This document shows, in pieces, positions 13,101 through 23,743 of a DNA stretch of 33,683 nt. The translations under genes were made by a program, and so were the position numbers. Within the stretch, counting starts at the first letter, position 1, and every line of letters starts with the position of its first letter. The notes under the pieces were generated by a model. It was given only the letters and a program-made list of their open reading frames with translations. It searched no databases and was not told the DNA's origin. The DNA is from Silene noctiflora. Its lineage: Eukaryota > Streptophyta > Magnoliopsida > Caryophyllales > Caryophyllaceae. Location of the stretch: assembly GCA_009801015.1 (NCBI GenBank), contig VHZZ01000008.1:403000-436682 (forward strand). Reading direction: 5' to 3'.

Positions 13101-16100
13101 TCTTAATTGCATACGTTATGCATTCATTGAGTCTGACCATTCTAATTCATTTGTGAAGCAAAAACCAGTACCATGTGATAACAGAAGCAAAAAAGAAAAG
13201 TATCCATCATGAACTATTTATGCTCAGAAAGGAGGCTACAGAAAAAGCAATTACCTGAACAGTCTTTCCAAGACCCATCTCATCTGCTAAAATTCCATTT
13301 AACTTGTTGTTATACAAAGAAAGCATCCACTGTAGACCAACCTACAATTTGAGACGTGACTCCTATGGTTAGTAGCCATCAATACACACAGTACTAACAA
13401 GAGATCTATAATAACACAACTTACAAGCTGGTAATCTCGCAGAGTTCCAGCCCTTAAAATTGAAGGCTGTCTGACAACTCTTTCATTTATTGCATGTGCA
13501 AGACTGTAATACCTGTTAAAATGATAAAATTATAAAACATCCAATATTTTCCAATATAATAAATTATCACTGATGAAGGATGTCAGTACTCAGTACGCAG
13601 TAGTCAGCAGTCTCAGCATTGTTTTTAACAAAGAATTGAAAATGAAGCACGGTATTGCCAGATCCTTTTTTTTTTTAATAGAACATATTTATAAAAGGGC
13701 AGAAGTCACCCAACAAATAAATGATGCATGGACACATAGCACAGTAGAAACTTATGCTAAAGCGAATGATAGGCATACTTGTTCACTGATGAGTTATCTC
13801 TTGGTGCATTCATCTCCGAAAATTGATTCCTTATCATCACCTCATCACCAGCACAAGCTGCTGCAGCTCTCACTTCTTCTTCTGATAAACCCTTTTACCC
13901 GACAATGCACAAAAAGAGACAAGATAACAATCAGTAATATAATTACAACATGTATTACAAGTAACTTTAAAAGGCTACCCACCGTAGAAAGTTTATAGGG
14001 TACTCATGGACACATGGTATCAAATTTAGGCCGTACATTGAATCAAGAACAAGTTATCAAGGTTTTTGCAAGTTATCGCAACCACAATTAGAGGCGGCAT
14101 TGGCTGCATTTATGGCGTAACAACAAAATACGGCTATGATTCCAAGATCAAGTCTCAAACCAAGATTAAATACCATGCATATAGAACAACATTCAATATA
14201 CAGCTACTTTACACAAACTTGAAATGTTGGAGCTTCGTCATATCCCACCATACCTGAGCTCGGGCGGCAGCAGCAGCAGCTGATGCCGCTTCTTGGACCT
14301 CCTGCTGACTTTTTGTAGCAGTTATTTTGCTTCCCAGTTTGTGAAGGTATTCTTCAGTTTGAGTCAAAAAGGTTGATAGAACATTATATCTCTCAGCAGC
14401 ATCACCCGAAATGTTAGTTTGCTGCTCAAGCAGCATTTCCCTGTATCTCTCGACGTCATTATTCTTCAGTGCCTCCATTCTTTTGTTTCTATGGTCATCT
14501 TTTCTCTTTGAAAACTCCTTGAGCATCCTCTCATGATATTTTGCAACACCTCTGTTCCGTGCAGTGCGTGCATCACGAATAGCCCAATGGGCCTCAAGTA
14601 GTTTCTTGCGCCACAGGAATATGGACTTCAGTTGTTTCTCTCTAATAGCCTTCTGGGAAGCCTGAACTTGCCTCGACAGCTCCATACGTTGACGTTCACA
14701 TGTCCGCACAAACTTCCTATATTCCCTGTCAGTCATGGCCATAATCTCTTGCTGTTCTTGATCAACTTGGTCCCTCAAACGTGCCTGAAGATCCAATAGC
14801 TTAAGTTTCTTTTCCTCAATTTGCAGTCGTACAACAAGATCTGGTCTGATTCGTTTCCTCTCCAAATTAACTGCTAACAATCCACCAATCTTCCTCAAAT
14901 TTTCTGCCCTCTTATTGTTAAGCACTTCCAAGCCTTGCTCAGAGAGGAGATCTTTGATATCATAAGCCAGAGACAAGTTGTTATTGCCCATAACTGTAGA
15001 CCCAAGGGAATCAGGCTTTCTAGTAAAACAAGGAAAATCAAATAATGGGCCATGATATTTTCGGGTTGATCCAATATCTTTTTGCTGAGGTTTCTTGGCT
15101 TGTGCATTTTCTCCAACAACAACCTGTGATACAATAGCCTTTCCCTTATCCGTATTTAAATCATTCCTGTTTAGAGCTTTCTGCATATTGTTCTCCATTT
15201 CTTGTTCAGCTTTAACAGCAACAGGAGTAGATTGTTGATCCTCATTTGCAGACGATAATGCTGAAGCCTCCCTAGTCATAGAAATTGAACCTCCCGCCAT
15301 ACTGGTTGTTGATGCCATTGTTTTTTTATCGCCAGGAGAAGCTTCCTCTTTGACGATGTTTGTTGGAATAGCAGCAGATGGTGGAGCCTGTGAAGCTTTC
15401 TCACTGGACACATACTTGGGACTTTCATCAGTGTTCCTAACAACAGATTTTACCTGGTTAGAAGAACCAGAAGGAATAACATTCTGCTGTTGCGACTCTA
15501 GAGGAGGTGGAGTAATAGCTCGGAGCAGTTCCTGAGGCAGAGTGCCGTCCCCTTTCTGTAGTAAAACCCAGTCCAAGACAAAAAAAGAAAAATGAGTACA
15601 CGATTAGAACACCTTAATACTATTCTGACAAATGTCTTTTTTTCTTTTGGGGGGGATTAAATAACCCCAACAAATGTTAAAACAGCAAAACACAATGGTT
15701 GTCTACCACAACAAAAAGCCATGCCACAAAACATGATGGCAAATTGGTAATACTTTTAGTGTAACTAGAGATATCATCCACAATCACTAATGTATACTTC
15801 ATTAATTTGGATTCACTAAATTTTAATGACACAAATCTTATGAAAGGGGCGAGTGACAAGGGCATATATGTGAATTTGAAGGCAAGTACAAGTTAAACCA
15901 AGTGGATGGACACTGGAACCTCACACACTTTTGAGAGAGGTATTTTTGTAATCTCAAGTCAAAAATTGGTCAAAAGTGGAAATGAAGTGAATTGGTTGAA
16001 TGGCCCGAAAAAGGAAAAGGGAGTGAATTCAAGAGACTGGAGGAAGAGAAGGAATTTCGTCTAGGAATCCGTAACAAACAAACATGAACTAGACAGAAAA

Positions 16101-19100
16101 TGACTAAATGTGAAAGAAACTAGATAGATGTTAAACCTTCAGGCGTCTAAATGCAAGTATTTGTGCCTTGAGAACATGCATTTGCTGTTTAGTGAAACCA
16201 GATTGCTGTTGTGACGCCTGAGAAGGTTGCTGCCCCTGGGATGGATGGTGACTTCCAGAGCTTTTATCAGCAACCACACTGGCTGATTGAGGAGTCGTCT
16301 GGTTCAACTGCCTGAGATACTGCATTTGCAACACTTCCTGGCTAACTGCTGGGCCTTTTGTATTCAAAGAATGTTCCGCACCCTGATTCAGGTTAACAGA
16401 AGGCCGTGACTGGATAGTCGAAACTCCATTCCCCAGTGTGGATGGCTGGACCGAAGGTGATTGGTTCTCTCTATTGCTAGCACTGTTACCTACACCAGAG
16501 CTTGAATCTGGGCCGAATTGGCCAGGTGGGAATGTCTGCCGAGCTCTGGTTGGACCTGACTGTCCAGAAACCTCACTTGACGAATTAGCACGAGGAGAAC
16601 TTTCACTGGCAACCGGTGGAGATGTGACATGTTGCCTATGACCTGGAAGAACAGGAGATAACTGTGAAGTACCTTCATTTGCTTTTTGTTGAGCCATCAT
16701 TCGAGATTGCATTAGTGGCACAAGCTGTGCCACCAAATTGGCGTTTGCAGGTTGTGATAGATCGATATTGTGCTCAAGTGCCCATGCCCGCAACTGTGCA
16801 GCCATCATCTGGTTATTTGCCGAGTTTTGGATTCCGGGCTGAACTTGCGGTACATGTCCGGGCCTCATAAGATTTGCACCAGATGGATGACCCATAGTTG
16901 TTGGCATCATTGGAGGCTTTGAGTCGATCCTCTGATCAGAGTTTCCCAGCTGACTTGGCTCTATCTGCTTCTCGGCACGACCAAAAGGCTCGGATGATTT
17001 ATTTGATGACACTGCTTGTCCATGGTTATTTGCCTGCATAAAATTTGCCATGCGAATATCGTGGTCATTTCCAGATGAAGGGCCTCCAAGTGCAAAATTA
17101 GCTTGCCCCTGAGGTTGCAAGCCCATAGCAGTCTTTTGCTTTGCAGCCTGCTGGGAATAATGCATGTAAGCTTGATGAACAGGATTCATTGCTTGTTGCT
17201 CATGAACAAGAGTTTTATTTTGACCATCTTCACGCAAATGAGAACTATGCTGGTGGGGCATTTCAAGGTGTTTTCTTGACTGAGAAAATTGCAATGAACT
17301 AGGCGATGCACCAAAATTGGTGCCACCCATCATACCCTGGACACCAGCAGCTTGGAAGGCTAGGATACTTTCATTTCCTTCTGGCTTTCGCAATAGTTGA
17401 TGTTGCAATGACTGCATTAAGGTAACAATCACGGTAAAAAGAATGATAACATAGATATGATCCTAAGTTCAATGATATAGCCATTTCATTCAAACTAAAG
17501 AATATCAAAGGTGATGACTTATATATACATTAAAGAAAGGTTTTTTTGATAACTACTCCCAACCATAAACATCACTTTTGTAATTGCTCCCTACTAAAAC
17601 AAATTTTAAAAACTGCAACCTTAATCTTTACACATGTTAGAATTTGCTTCAAAAGTCCGTTCTCATTGTTGTTCTTCTTCCTCTTTGAAGCTCACTAACC
17701 CTACAATCATCTCTATTTTGGTAAATCTACTCTCAGTAACTTAATAAAAATGACGGGTATATTAGTTTTTTCATGTTTCGGGCACCTGAGAATTGACATT
17801 TGAAGCAAACTCTAACACGAGTAAAAATGAAGGTAGCAGTTTTTAAAGTTTTCTTAAGTAGGGAGTAATTACAAAAGTGAAATCTATGGCTTGGAGTAGT
17901 TATAAAAAAACCTTTAAAGAAATGAAAGAATATCTAACGCCAGGAACAATACCAACAAAATGATCATTAAAATCCATTAACAGATCACAACCCAGTCAAC
18001 ACTTCGTGTCTATGAAGAAAGCTTGAGTCATATAACTAACAGGTCACCTTAAAACTTAAAAGAGAACTTAGGCATGCTGATTGTTTCGTTATGAGCAATG
18101 CAAAGCAGCTTAAGTGATGTGCTTGGTATTAAAAAAGAGCTGAAACAAAGAACTTAAAACAAATTCTTAAGCAAACACAGCACACTTGTGCAGAATCAAT
18201 CTTAAGTTCTTAACCGCTACTCAAGCAACCATCAGCAAAAATGCATCAACCAGTAAACATGATCTAAACGCCAATTGGCCTGAAGCTGTAATCTACGATG
18301 TCACTCTCTGATGTCTCTTTCTTGAGTTAAGTCAATTTATTTTACAGCATACATATAATATTCAGATCTAAAGCAGAAATCAAATAATGGACAAATCAAA
18401 TACTAAATCCTTGAAATTCACAGATATAGAAACAACAGGATATCTTTCATAAACATCGTCGATCAGATCCTAAATACCACAATACTTTTGAACAAAAGAA
18501 AACTCTGAGAACACTTCTCGACTAAGTCCAACAAGCATAGAATTAGTAACACCTAATGTCTAAGCAAGAGCTGCACTGGAACAGTCGTAAATAGTTGTAT
18601 TGCAGCAAGAAAGAGTCAGCTCAACATTAGGAGCACTAAAACACCTCAACCAGCTTTCATGTCTTGGTAAAGTACAAATCCCAATAAATTGACTAGTGGG
18701 TACTGACCAACAAAAGAAAAAGCAAAGAAAGGCAACCAAGAAAAACACTAGGCCATTCTTTGTTTATTTGTCACACAAACCTCGTACTAAATCAAAAATT
18801 GTCCAAATTCAGGTCAACCATACAAACTGAAATACCAGAAAAAGACACAAGTCAAACTCACATGACCCATAATTTACAAACAACCAACTGAAAAGCCAAC
18901 TCACTTATCATCAAATCCACTACTCATCAAACTCAGCAAAAATAATCCACTACCCAATTAATTTCTTCGTAAAAATCGCCAGATTAACAGTTTGACATAA
19001 CTAAACATTTAATAAAACACTTCCAAACTTGGATCCCACATCCGAAATTCAAAGACTTTGCATTGCACCAACTCAATTTACCAACAAAATTGACAAAATA

Positions 19101-19487
19101 AACACTAATAACTACTAAATTAAGCTAAACCCATTTGGTAAAACACAATTTTCTACAAACCCACATCCAAAGACCCGAAATTGAGCCGAAAAACAACTCA
19201 CATTTCCCAAGATTTAACAAATTAACATAACAAATCAACAAATTCAGCTAAACCCAATTGAGAAAACACTTCCAAACTTCAAACCCACATCTCAAAACCC
19301 CAACCTGTCGATTCCCAAGCTGATTATGCTGCTGCTGCTGCTGATGGTGCTGAATTGAATCAAACCCTAACTGATGTTGCGATGCACCCGAAGGCGACTG
19401 CGACGACGAAGAAGGCGATGCGGCAGCTGACGCTGGGCTCCTCCCACGCCCACCGGCGTGCTGGGACCCACCACCGCCAGATTGCAT
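4186..19487 (-). CDS. BRM: BRAHMA (BRM), SWI/SNF-family chromatin-remodelling ATPase, complete, 14 exons
   Basis: BRM is the motor subunit of plant SWI/SNF complexes in the nucleus; it uses ATP to slide or evict nucleosomes at developmental and hormone-response genes. The joined exons encode 2205 residues without a break. In order: Gln/Ser/Gly-rich N-terminus (1-460); QLQ domain (about 465-490, [20 protein letters not shown]); HSA domain (about 800-875), which binds actin-related proteins; helicase lobe 1 with ADEMGLGKT (Walker lysine K1013) and DEAQ at 1110-1113; LLLTGTPLQ ending at 1143; lobe 2 with RAAGRGLNL (about 1386) and ARAHRIGQ (about 1416-1423); SnAC region (about 1483-1560); acidic stretch (about 1640-1690); C-terminal bromodomain (about 1910-2020); basic tail with KKKRKDREK and NPVKRLRTD. 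All motifs look intact. Identity with BRM rather than SYD or MINU rests on matches along the whole length, including the unusual DEAQ box and the tail. The start is the first ATG (MQSGGGG). Confidence 0.97.
6591..7677 (-). other. BRM intron 11 with a pyrimidine-rich block
   Basis: This 1087-bp intron contains an unusually C- and CT-rich plus-strand block at about 7110-7440, unlike the AT-rich introns around it. The opposite strand has an 81-codon open frame (7160-7405) rich in G, E and R that I do not recognise. The block could be a remnant of an inserted element, but I could not find ends or target duplications. Confidence 0.35.
9788..10077 (+). repeat. Diverged tandem duplication in BRM intron 9
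   Basis: Segments of about 140 bp at 9788-9929 and about 9946-10077 repeat the same order of short blocks: AAAAGCACA, then (C/G)ATACAG or GTACAG, CAATATCC or GAATATCC, AGATTAT, AAATAGG, ACTCATTGGATTG or GCTCATAGGATTG. Identity is roughly two-thirds by eye. It is an old direct duplication within the intron with no coding content. Confidence 0.5.
10168..11559. mobile_element. Pack-MULE: Mutator-like element with long inverted ends in BRM intron 9, 1392 bp
   Basis: A 9-bp direct duplication TTAAAATAA flanks it exactly (10159-10167 and 11560-11568). Inside lie inverted arms of about 100 bp: left about 10168-10265 and right about 11462-11559. They share GATTAATTAAT ends and the block CACTATAATCCTAACTATCA, at roughly 85% identity by eye. 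A 9-bp duplication with long inverted repeats is the hallmark of Mutator-like elements. No transposase is seen; the interior instead holds a fragment of an LRR receptor-kinase gene (10791-11140), making this a Pack-MULE. Two N bases fall in the interior. The element sits wholly in an intron and both BRM splice sites remain. Confidence 0.85.
10791..11140 (-). pseudogene. Captured LRR receptor-like kinase fragment inside the Pack-MULE
   Basis: Minus-strand reading shows the start of an LRR extracellular domain. An LRR N-cap appears ([13 protein letters not shown] near 11060-11100, in a neighbouring frame), then [13 protein letters not shown], then a first leucine-rich repeat ([18 protein letters not shown] followed by [13 protein letters not shown]). 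These resemble the N-terminal part of the probably inactive receptor kinase family of Arabidopsis At5g06940, as I recall that sequence. The parts lie in different frames and are interrupted by an N, so it is not a working gene. Nothing of the transmembrane or kinase regions is present. Confidence 0.75.
12601..13254 (-). other. BRM intron 6
   Basis: The intron is 654 bp of mostly AT-rich sequence. About 12990-13080 has a more mixed composition (CCAAGGGGTCCTAGG, then ACGACGACACTTTTACGTGG) and may be an old repeat fragment, but no ends were found. Confidence 0.4.
17538..17913. mobile_element. Foldback MITE in BRM intron 1, 376 bp
   Basis: Two inverted arms of about 120 bp flank a roughly 135-bp middle. 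The left arm runs from AGGTTTTTTTGATAACTACT to about 17658. The right arm, read in reverse complement, starts AGGTTTTTTTATAACTACT and also shares CACTTTTGTAATT, CTCCCTACT and TTTGCTTCAAA. An 8-bp direct duplication TTAAAGAA lies at 17530-17537 and 17914-17921. Eight bases suits a hAT-type element, although the terminal bases are not a classic hAT end, so the superfamily is open. The element has no coding capacity and would be transcribed within the BRM pre-mRNA. Confidence 0.8.
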
Positions 19488-20120
19488 GTTAAAATCAAAC
19501 CCCTAAAAAAACCCCAAAATACAAAAATTAAAATTGATTTACTAACCTAACCCTTTTCACTGTAACATTGAAAATCAAATTTGGGCAACTACCCAGAAAA
19601 CCTTACTACACAAAATGACAAAACCCCCAAAAAAAAGTAAAAAAAAAAAAAAAAGGGAAAATTCAAAATTACCCTTAATAAAGTAACCCTTATTTTCTCT
19701 CTCTATAATATGAGATGTTTTTGCAGCTAAAAAAGGAGAAAATTAGGGAGATGTAATTAATCAATAAGGTGAGGGTAAAGTGAAAACAAAAATAAAATAA
19801 AATAATAAAAGAAGAAGAAAATTGTTGGAGATTTTTTTATTTTTTGGGGAAAAAATTGAAATTGTGGGACCAAAGTTTGTAGATCGGAGATGAGGAGAAG
19901 AGATGGAATTGTTGGTGGGTTTTTGTGTTCGATTGGTCAATGAATTCCCAAATTGATCGGAAATTTTGATGATTTTTTTTTTTTTTTTTTGGGATTTGAG
20001 AAATGAGTATGAGGTTTTTTTGGTGGATGATTTTGGGTAATTCCTTTTTTTTTTTTTGTTCAATTTTTGATGATTTGTCTCACTCCCTATCAAACCCTAA
20101 TATGGTTAGTTTTAGTTTTA
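19488..20120 (-). promoter_or_regulatory. BRM 5' leader and promoter region
   Basis: Upstream of the BRM ATG the minus strand shows T- and A-rich tracts and a GAGAGAGA stretch near 19697-19705, typical of plant leaders. A CCAAT motif is read on the minus strand at 19936-19932. I see no convincing TATA box, and the transcription start cannot be placed. The minus-strand frame at 19761-20093 is low-complexity K/S-rich sequence and unlikely to be real. Confidence 0.4.
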
Positions 20121-20540
20121 GGGGTAAATTGATTGAATTTGGTTATGTTTTTTTGTTAAATTTTTTTTTTTTATTTTGGTGGTGAATTTAATGGTTAGTT
20201 ACTTTATATGTTTGGAATATGATGATTTGATGTTTGGGGAGATATTGGGGTAAATTGATTGAATTTGGTTTTATTTTTTATTTTTATTTTGGTGATGAAT
20301 TTAATGGTTAATTATTACTTTATCAATAAGTCTTGCTTAAGACAGGTCAAATACAATCAAGTGGGGTACTAAAAGACAAAAATTTTAGCACTTTCTAGGC
20401 AACAAATGTGGGTGATTTGGTATGTATTTGACCCGTCTTAAACTTAAGACAGATAGTTGCCGTCTGAAACGAGAATTTGTGTTACTTTATATGTGTGGGA
20501 CATGATGATTTGATGTTTGGGGAGGCATTGGGGTGTGTTG
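20121..20540 (+). repeat. Tandem duplication of a 126-bp unit, second copy split by a MITE
   Basis: Copy 1 is 20121-20246 and copy 2 starts at 20247, both opening GGGGTAAATTGATTGAATTT. Both continue through TTTTGGTG(G/A)TGAATTTAATGG and ATGATGATTTGATGTTTGGG. Copy 2 is interrupted at 20324-20481 by a MITE and resumes at 20482. The split shows that the duplication came first and the insertion later. Confidence 0.75.
20324..20481. mobile_element. Short MITE, 158 bp, with 9-bp target duplication
   Basis: TTACTTTAT is repeated directly on both sides (20315-20323 and 20482-20490). The ends CAATAAGTCTTGCTTAAGAC and, in reverse complement, CACAAATTCTCGTTTCAGAC are imperfect inverted repeats (14 of 20 matching by my count). 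Further inside, GACAGGTCAAATAC and the reverse complement GACGGGTCAAATAC also pair. A 9-bp duplication points to a Mutator-type MITE. It has no coding capacity. Confidence 0.75.
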
Positions 20541-21749
20541 ATTTGATTTTGGATGAGGGTTTAACCATGGTTTATGGATAGATTATGAGTCCATAAATAA
20601 ATGGGTTGGTAAATTTTGTGTTTGTATGGAAAAAAAATATATAATTTGTGAATTATTTTTGTTTTAAATGAGAGTATCGAATGGTATTAGTTACTTTTGA
20701 GTTTGTTATATACTGAGTAGGGGATCTGTCCTCTTGAGCACAACAAAAAAAGTATGTTTTACCAAGTAAATTCGATCATGTGTGATAAGAGATAACTAGT
20801 TAAATTATAATTTTCAAATCAAGTACCTTTTTTTTACGAAAAAGTTTTTGGGCTTAAATCTGGATCTAAGACCTATGATTCACACACTCATATTTTAACC
20901 AAATTGTTGTGGTCTATAAAGACTAAAGAGGTCACTTACATTTAGCTGAGTTACGTTAAATTTACTTGATGTTTGTTAGCACTAGGTCTTTCACGTATGA
21001 AATTACATTTGGGTTAATAGGTGCAAATGGGTAATCCAGTTAATTAGAGCGTCTATATTACAATTATATGCAATTAGTATGTTGGGGGTGAAAATAGAAC
21101 CCCAAATTTCTTGGTTGGAGTAAAAGAACTCTTACCAGTTACCACTTGACCGAGTAAGAAATATGATTACAATTACAGCTTTCAAGGGTCGAGATGGCTA
21201 ACATTATATCTGTGAAAAATTTGCAATTAAAGCAAACAATATTCACTTCGTTTCTTATCTCAACTAATTAATTAAGCGTTACACGAAATCACGGCTATCA
21301 CGCTTCCTCTACCCCAAATATTTATTGATACATTAAATAAATTATCCCCTTTTCTCTAACTTTGCAACGGTTAGTATATATATATATATATAAAAAAAAA
21401 AAAAAAAAAAAAAAAAAATCAAATGTTCAAGCATGAGTAATCAAATTTTAGGCAACTATCACATTTCCTCAATTATCTTTTTATTTTATTTTTTTGTATT
21501 TTAATGTATAAGCAAAGTTAAAAGAAATTAGCAATTGAAATTTCCAAATATAAACCAGAGAAATTGTGTCCGGGCTACCTCTATTTATCGACAAATTTTA
21601 TTTTCTAAGAAATAAAATTACGTTAGACTTGCTTAACCCATACGTTTACCATTTATAATGAAGTGTAAAATTTGTCAACAAATTATGAGATACATTCATT
21701 ACCTCCGCGGTTAATATTATTATTTTTAGAACATCTCATGTTAATACTA
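20541..21749. other. AT-rich intergenic DNA with a microsatellite
   Basis: I see no gene in this stretch. A (TA)n run at 21375-21392 continues into an A-tract to 21418, a likely microsatellite or old retroposon tail. A stretch near 21088-21160 (GAACCCCAAATTTCTTGG and following) has the look of a degraded dispersed repeat, but no family could be named. Confidence 0.45.
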
Positions 21750-22485
21750 CTAGTATAGATCCCGCGTATTCGCGGTATATATAGATATTTTTACTTTTTA
21801 CAGTATTACTCATACATTTTAGATTAATATCTCATTTATTTTCATATTTCTTCTCATTGAATTGTATTTTGATTTGAAAAAAAAAAGTTAATCTAAAAAT
21901 TAATCAAGATAATTAAATAATTTCATAAAATGTTTATTTTTATGAAAATATTTTAATTACTTCAAATCCAGTTATTTCTTTTTTATAAATTTTCTTAAAT
22001 TCTTTTCATTAATTCTTTTTTCGTAACGAAATTAAATAACATTTTATGGTTATGTATAGTTATAGTTTTATTTATACCAATTTTATTTCATTTTAGTTAA
22101 AAGATTAATTTTTAAAGTTTAATGGTGAAAGCATTATAGGTTGATTAAAATATTGTTATTTTAAAAATGAAAGATTAGTTAGTTAGTTTATTAATTAAAG
22201 AAAACTCTATTTTATTTCCATATTTAAATTGGAGCATTTTGGAGCGATTAATTTTTGAGGATCTTTATTCTCCTAGTAGATAAGAGATTGCATTTGTGTA
22301 AAAAATAAGAAAATAGGTATTTATGGTATAGAATAATTAGGATGTAAATATTGTGAAATAAAGTAGCTGACATATTGGATATTCATATCTATAACAAGTG
22401 AATTTATTGTAGTATGTAAAATAGTTGGGTTGGAAAAGTGAGCGGGATTATAAGGAGGAGTGTTATTCTTTTTGTATATAAGAGA
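21750..22485 (-). mobile_element. Non-autonomous Helitron, 736 bp, with two candidate 5' ends
   Basis: On the minus strand the element starts TCTCTTATATACAAAAAG (22485). It ends with the hairpin CCGCG-AATA-CGCGG followed by CTAG (21753-21750), flanked by host A and T. A second possible 5' end, TCTCTTATCTACTAGGAG, lies at 22287; the segment 22288-22485 repeats the 5' half of the 2773-3106 element. This suggests either an alternative start or an end acquired from a neighbouring copy. No coding is present. Confidence 0.7.
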
Positions 22486-23055
22486 TTACATTCATTACTC
22501 CCACGGTTAGTGTTGTTTTTATGACTACTCACGCTGTTTTTACGGAAAAATATCCATTCCCGTAAATTTTATCAAACTCATATTTAAACATATAAAATAT
22601 TTTTTTCTTAAATCGAATTCTTAGCTAATTTTTGATACACATTTCGTTGTTCCTACGGTTACTTTCATTACATTTGTTGTAATTACTGTTACTTTCACTA
22701 CTCTCGTCGTCATTATCGTTTATTTTACTACTCCGTTTGTTTTTACTATTACTTTTACTACTCTCATTGTTATTATTGTTACCTTTATTAGTAATGTGAG
22801 TGATTATTATCATATTTGCTACATATCCAATGTTAATACAATTATTTTATCAAATTTATTTTTTAAATGAGTTGATTATCTAATTTTACAAAATATATAC
22901 AGATTATGGAATATTGTATCTTTTGAAACAATCCTGATTTATTTCCCTTTACATAGTTTTCAAAACATAACCTACTTATATTATATTTGTCTAGGTTAAA
23001 CAATTAACATATTTGTACATCTAATAAACTATATAGTATAATGAAATTGTATAAA
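22486..23055. other. Low-complexity AT-rich spacer
   Basis: About 22640-22800 is a run of imperfect TTAC/ATTG-type short repeats (for example TTACTTTCATTAC and TTACTTTCACTACTC) with no coding sense. The 62-codon minus-strand frame there is simple N/S-rich sequence and is rejected as a gene. Confidence 0.5.
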
Positions 23056-23743
23056 TCCCCTATACACTAAAAGATTAATAACACTCTAAAATTCCCGCCT
23101 AATTAATATGCCTACTAAAGAAAGTGATCCCACTGTCATGTCATCAATTGGCTCCAATATAATCCTCTTTTGATTCTATAAATATATACTAATCTTATTT
23201 GCATAAAATAAATCCTACTAGCAATTTTACCTCCCTAAAATATACACCCAAGGTTTCTGTCTACTGTCATATGACATAAATGAAAAAAAGATTGCCACTA
23301 AATACGGAAGCTAGATTGCCATTAGAATAACTATACATATATTAGAACAATTATACACGCATTAATTCCGACATAATTGCAAAAAAAAAAAAAAAAAAAA
23401 AAATAGTTTAGTTAACTGAATGTAAATTAAGGTGATATTTTACTCTATTGGATGCCGTCTAGACAAAAGTTGTTTAAGAAGAACCTATAAAAAGTTTATT
23501 CGGATTATAACTATTGAACCTTCTCTTTTATTAAAAAACCACTACAAGTCTACAAATAACTTTTATTGAGAATGCCCCTTTATAAATCATATTTAAAAAA
23601 TATCGTCTAATCTATTAATACGTACAAAACTCTGTAAATGTAGATTTATTAAATGTAAAATGATTAATGGTAACATATTAATTACAATCTTCTCTAATAC
23701 AATATTCTACAAATACCGTACTGTAGTACGGTTTCTATACTAG
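23056..23743 (+). mobile_element. Non-autonomous Helitron, 688 bp, plus orientation
   Basis: It begins TCCCCTATACACTAAAAG after host A (23055). It ends with a perfect 7-bp-stem hairpin ACCGTAC-TGTA-GTACGGT, then TTTCTATACTAG followed by host T (23744). The start matches the minus-strand termini of the elements at 2773-3106 and 21750-22485, so they share a 5' family end, while the 3' hairpin sequence differs. A 23-bp A-tract lies inside at 23381-23403. No Rep/helicase coding is visible. Confidence 0.8.

Larger units (their letters stand above)
4186..19487 (-). other. BRM: Exon-intron map of BRM
   Basis: Exons in transcript order (window coordinates): 1, 19305-19487; 2, 16137-17411; 3, 14254-15555; 4, 13779-13891; 5, 13425-13512; 6, 13255-13341; 7, 12508-12600; 8, 12334-12417; 9, 12044-12247; 10, 9287-9526; 11, 7678-9207; 12, 6048-6590; 13, 5377-5622; 14, 4186-4815 with TGA at 4188-4186. 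All borders are GT..AG. Every junction is phase 0 except exon 4/5, which splits a lysine codon. The longest introns are 9 (9527-12043, 2517 bp), 1 (17412-19304, 1893 bp) and 11 (6591-7677, 1087 bp). Introns 1 and 9 are enlarged by insertions described separately. The acceptor before exon 4 (GGGTAAAAG) is poor in pyrimidines but is required by the conserved frame. Confidence 0.92.

Noticed and set aside
13573-13998. 141-codon + strand frame over BRM exon 4
   Set aside because: It runs antisense to a conserved exon and through introns; no recognisable protein.
21375-21418. Retroposon poly(A) tail
   Set aside because: It is preceded by a TA microsatellite and no SINE or LINE body or target duplication is visible, so it is listed only as a simple repeat.
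22625-22813. Asn/Ser-rich minus-strand frame
   Set aside because: Simple-sequence translation of an imperfect short repeat, not a gene.
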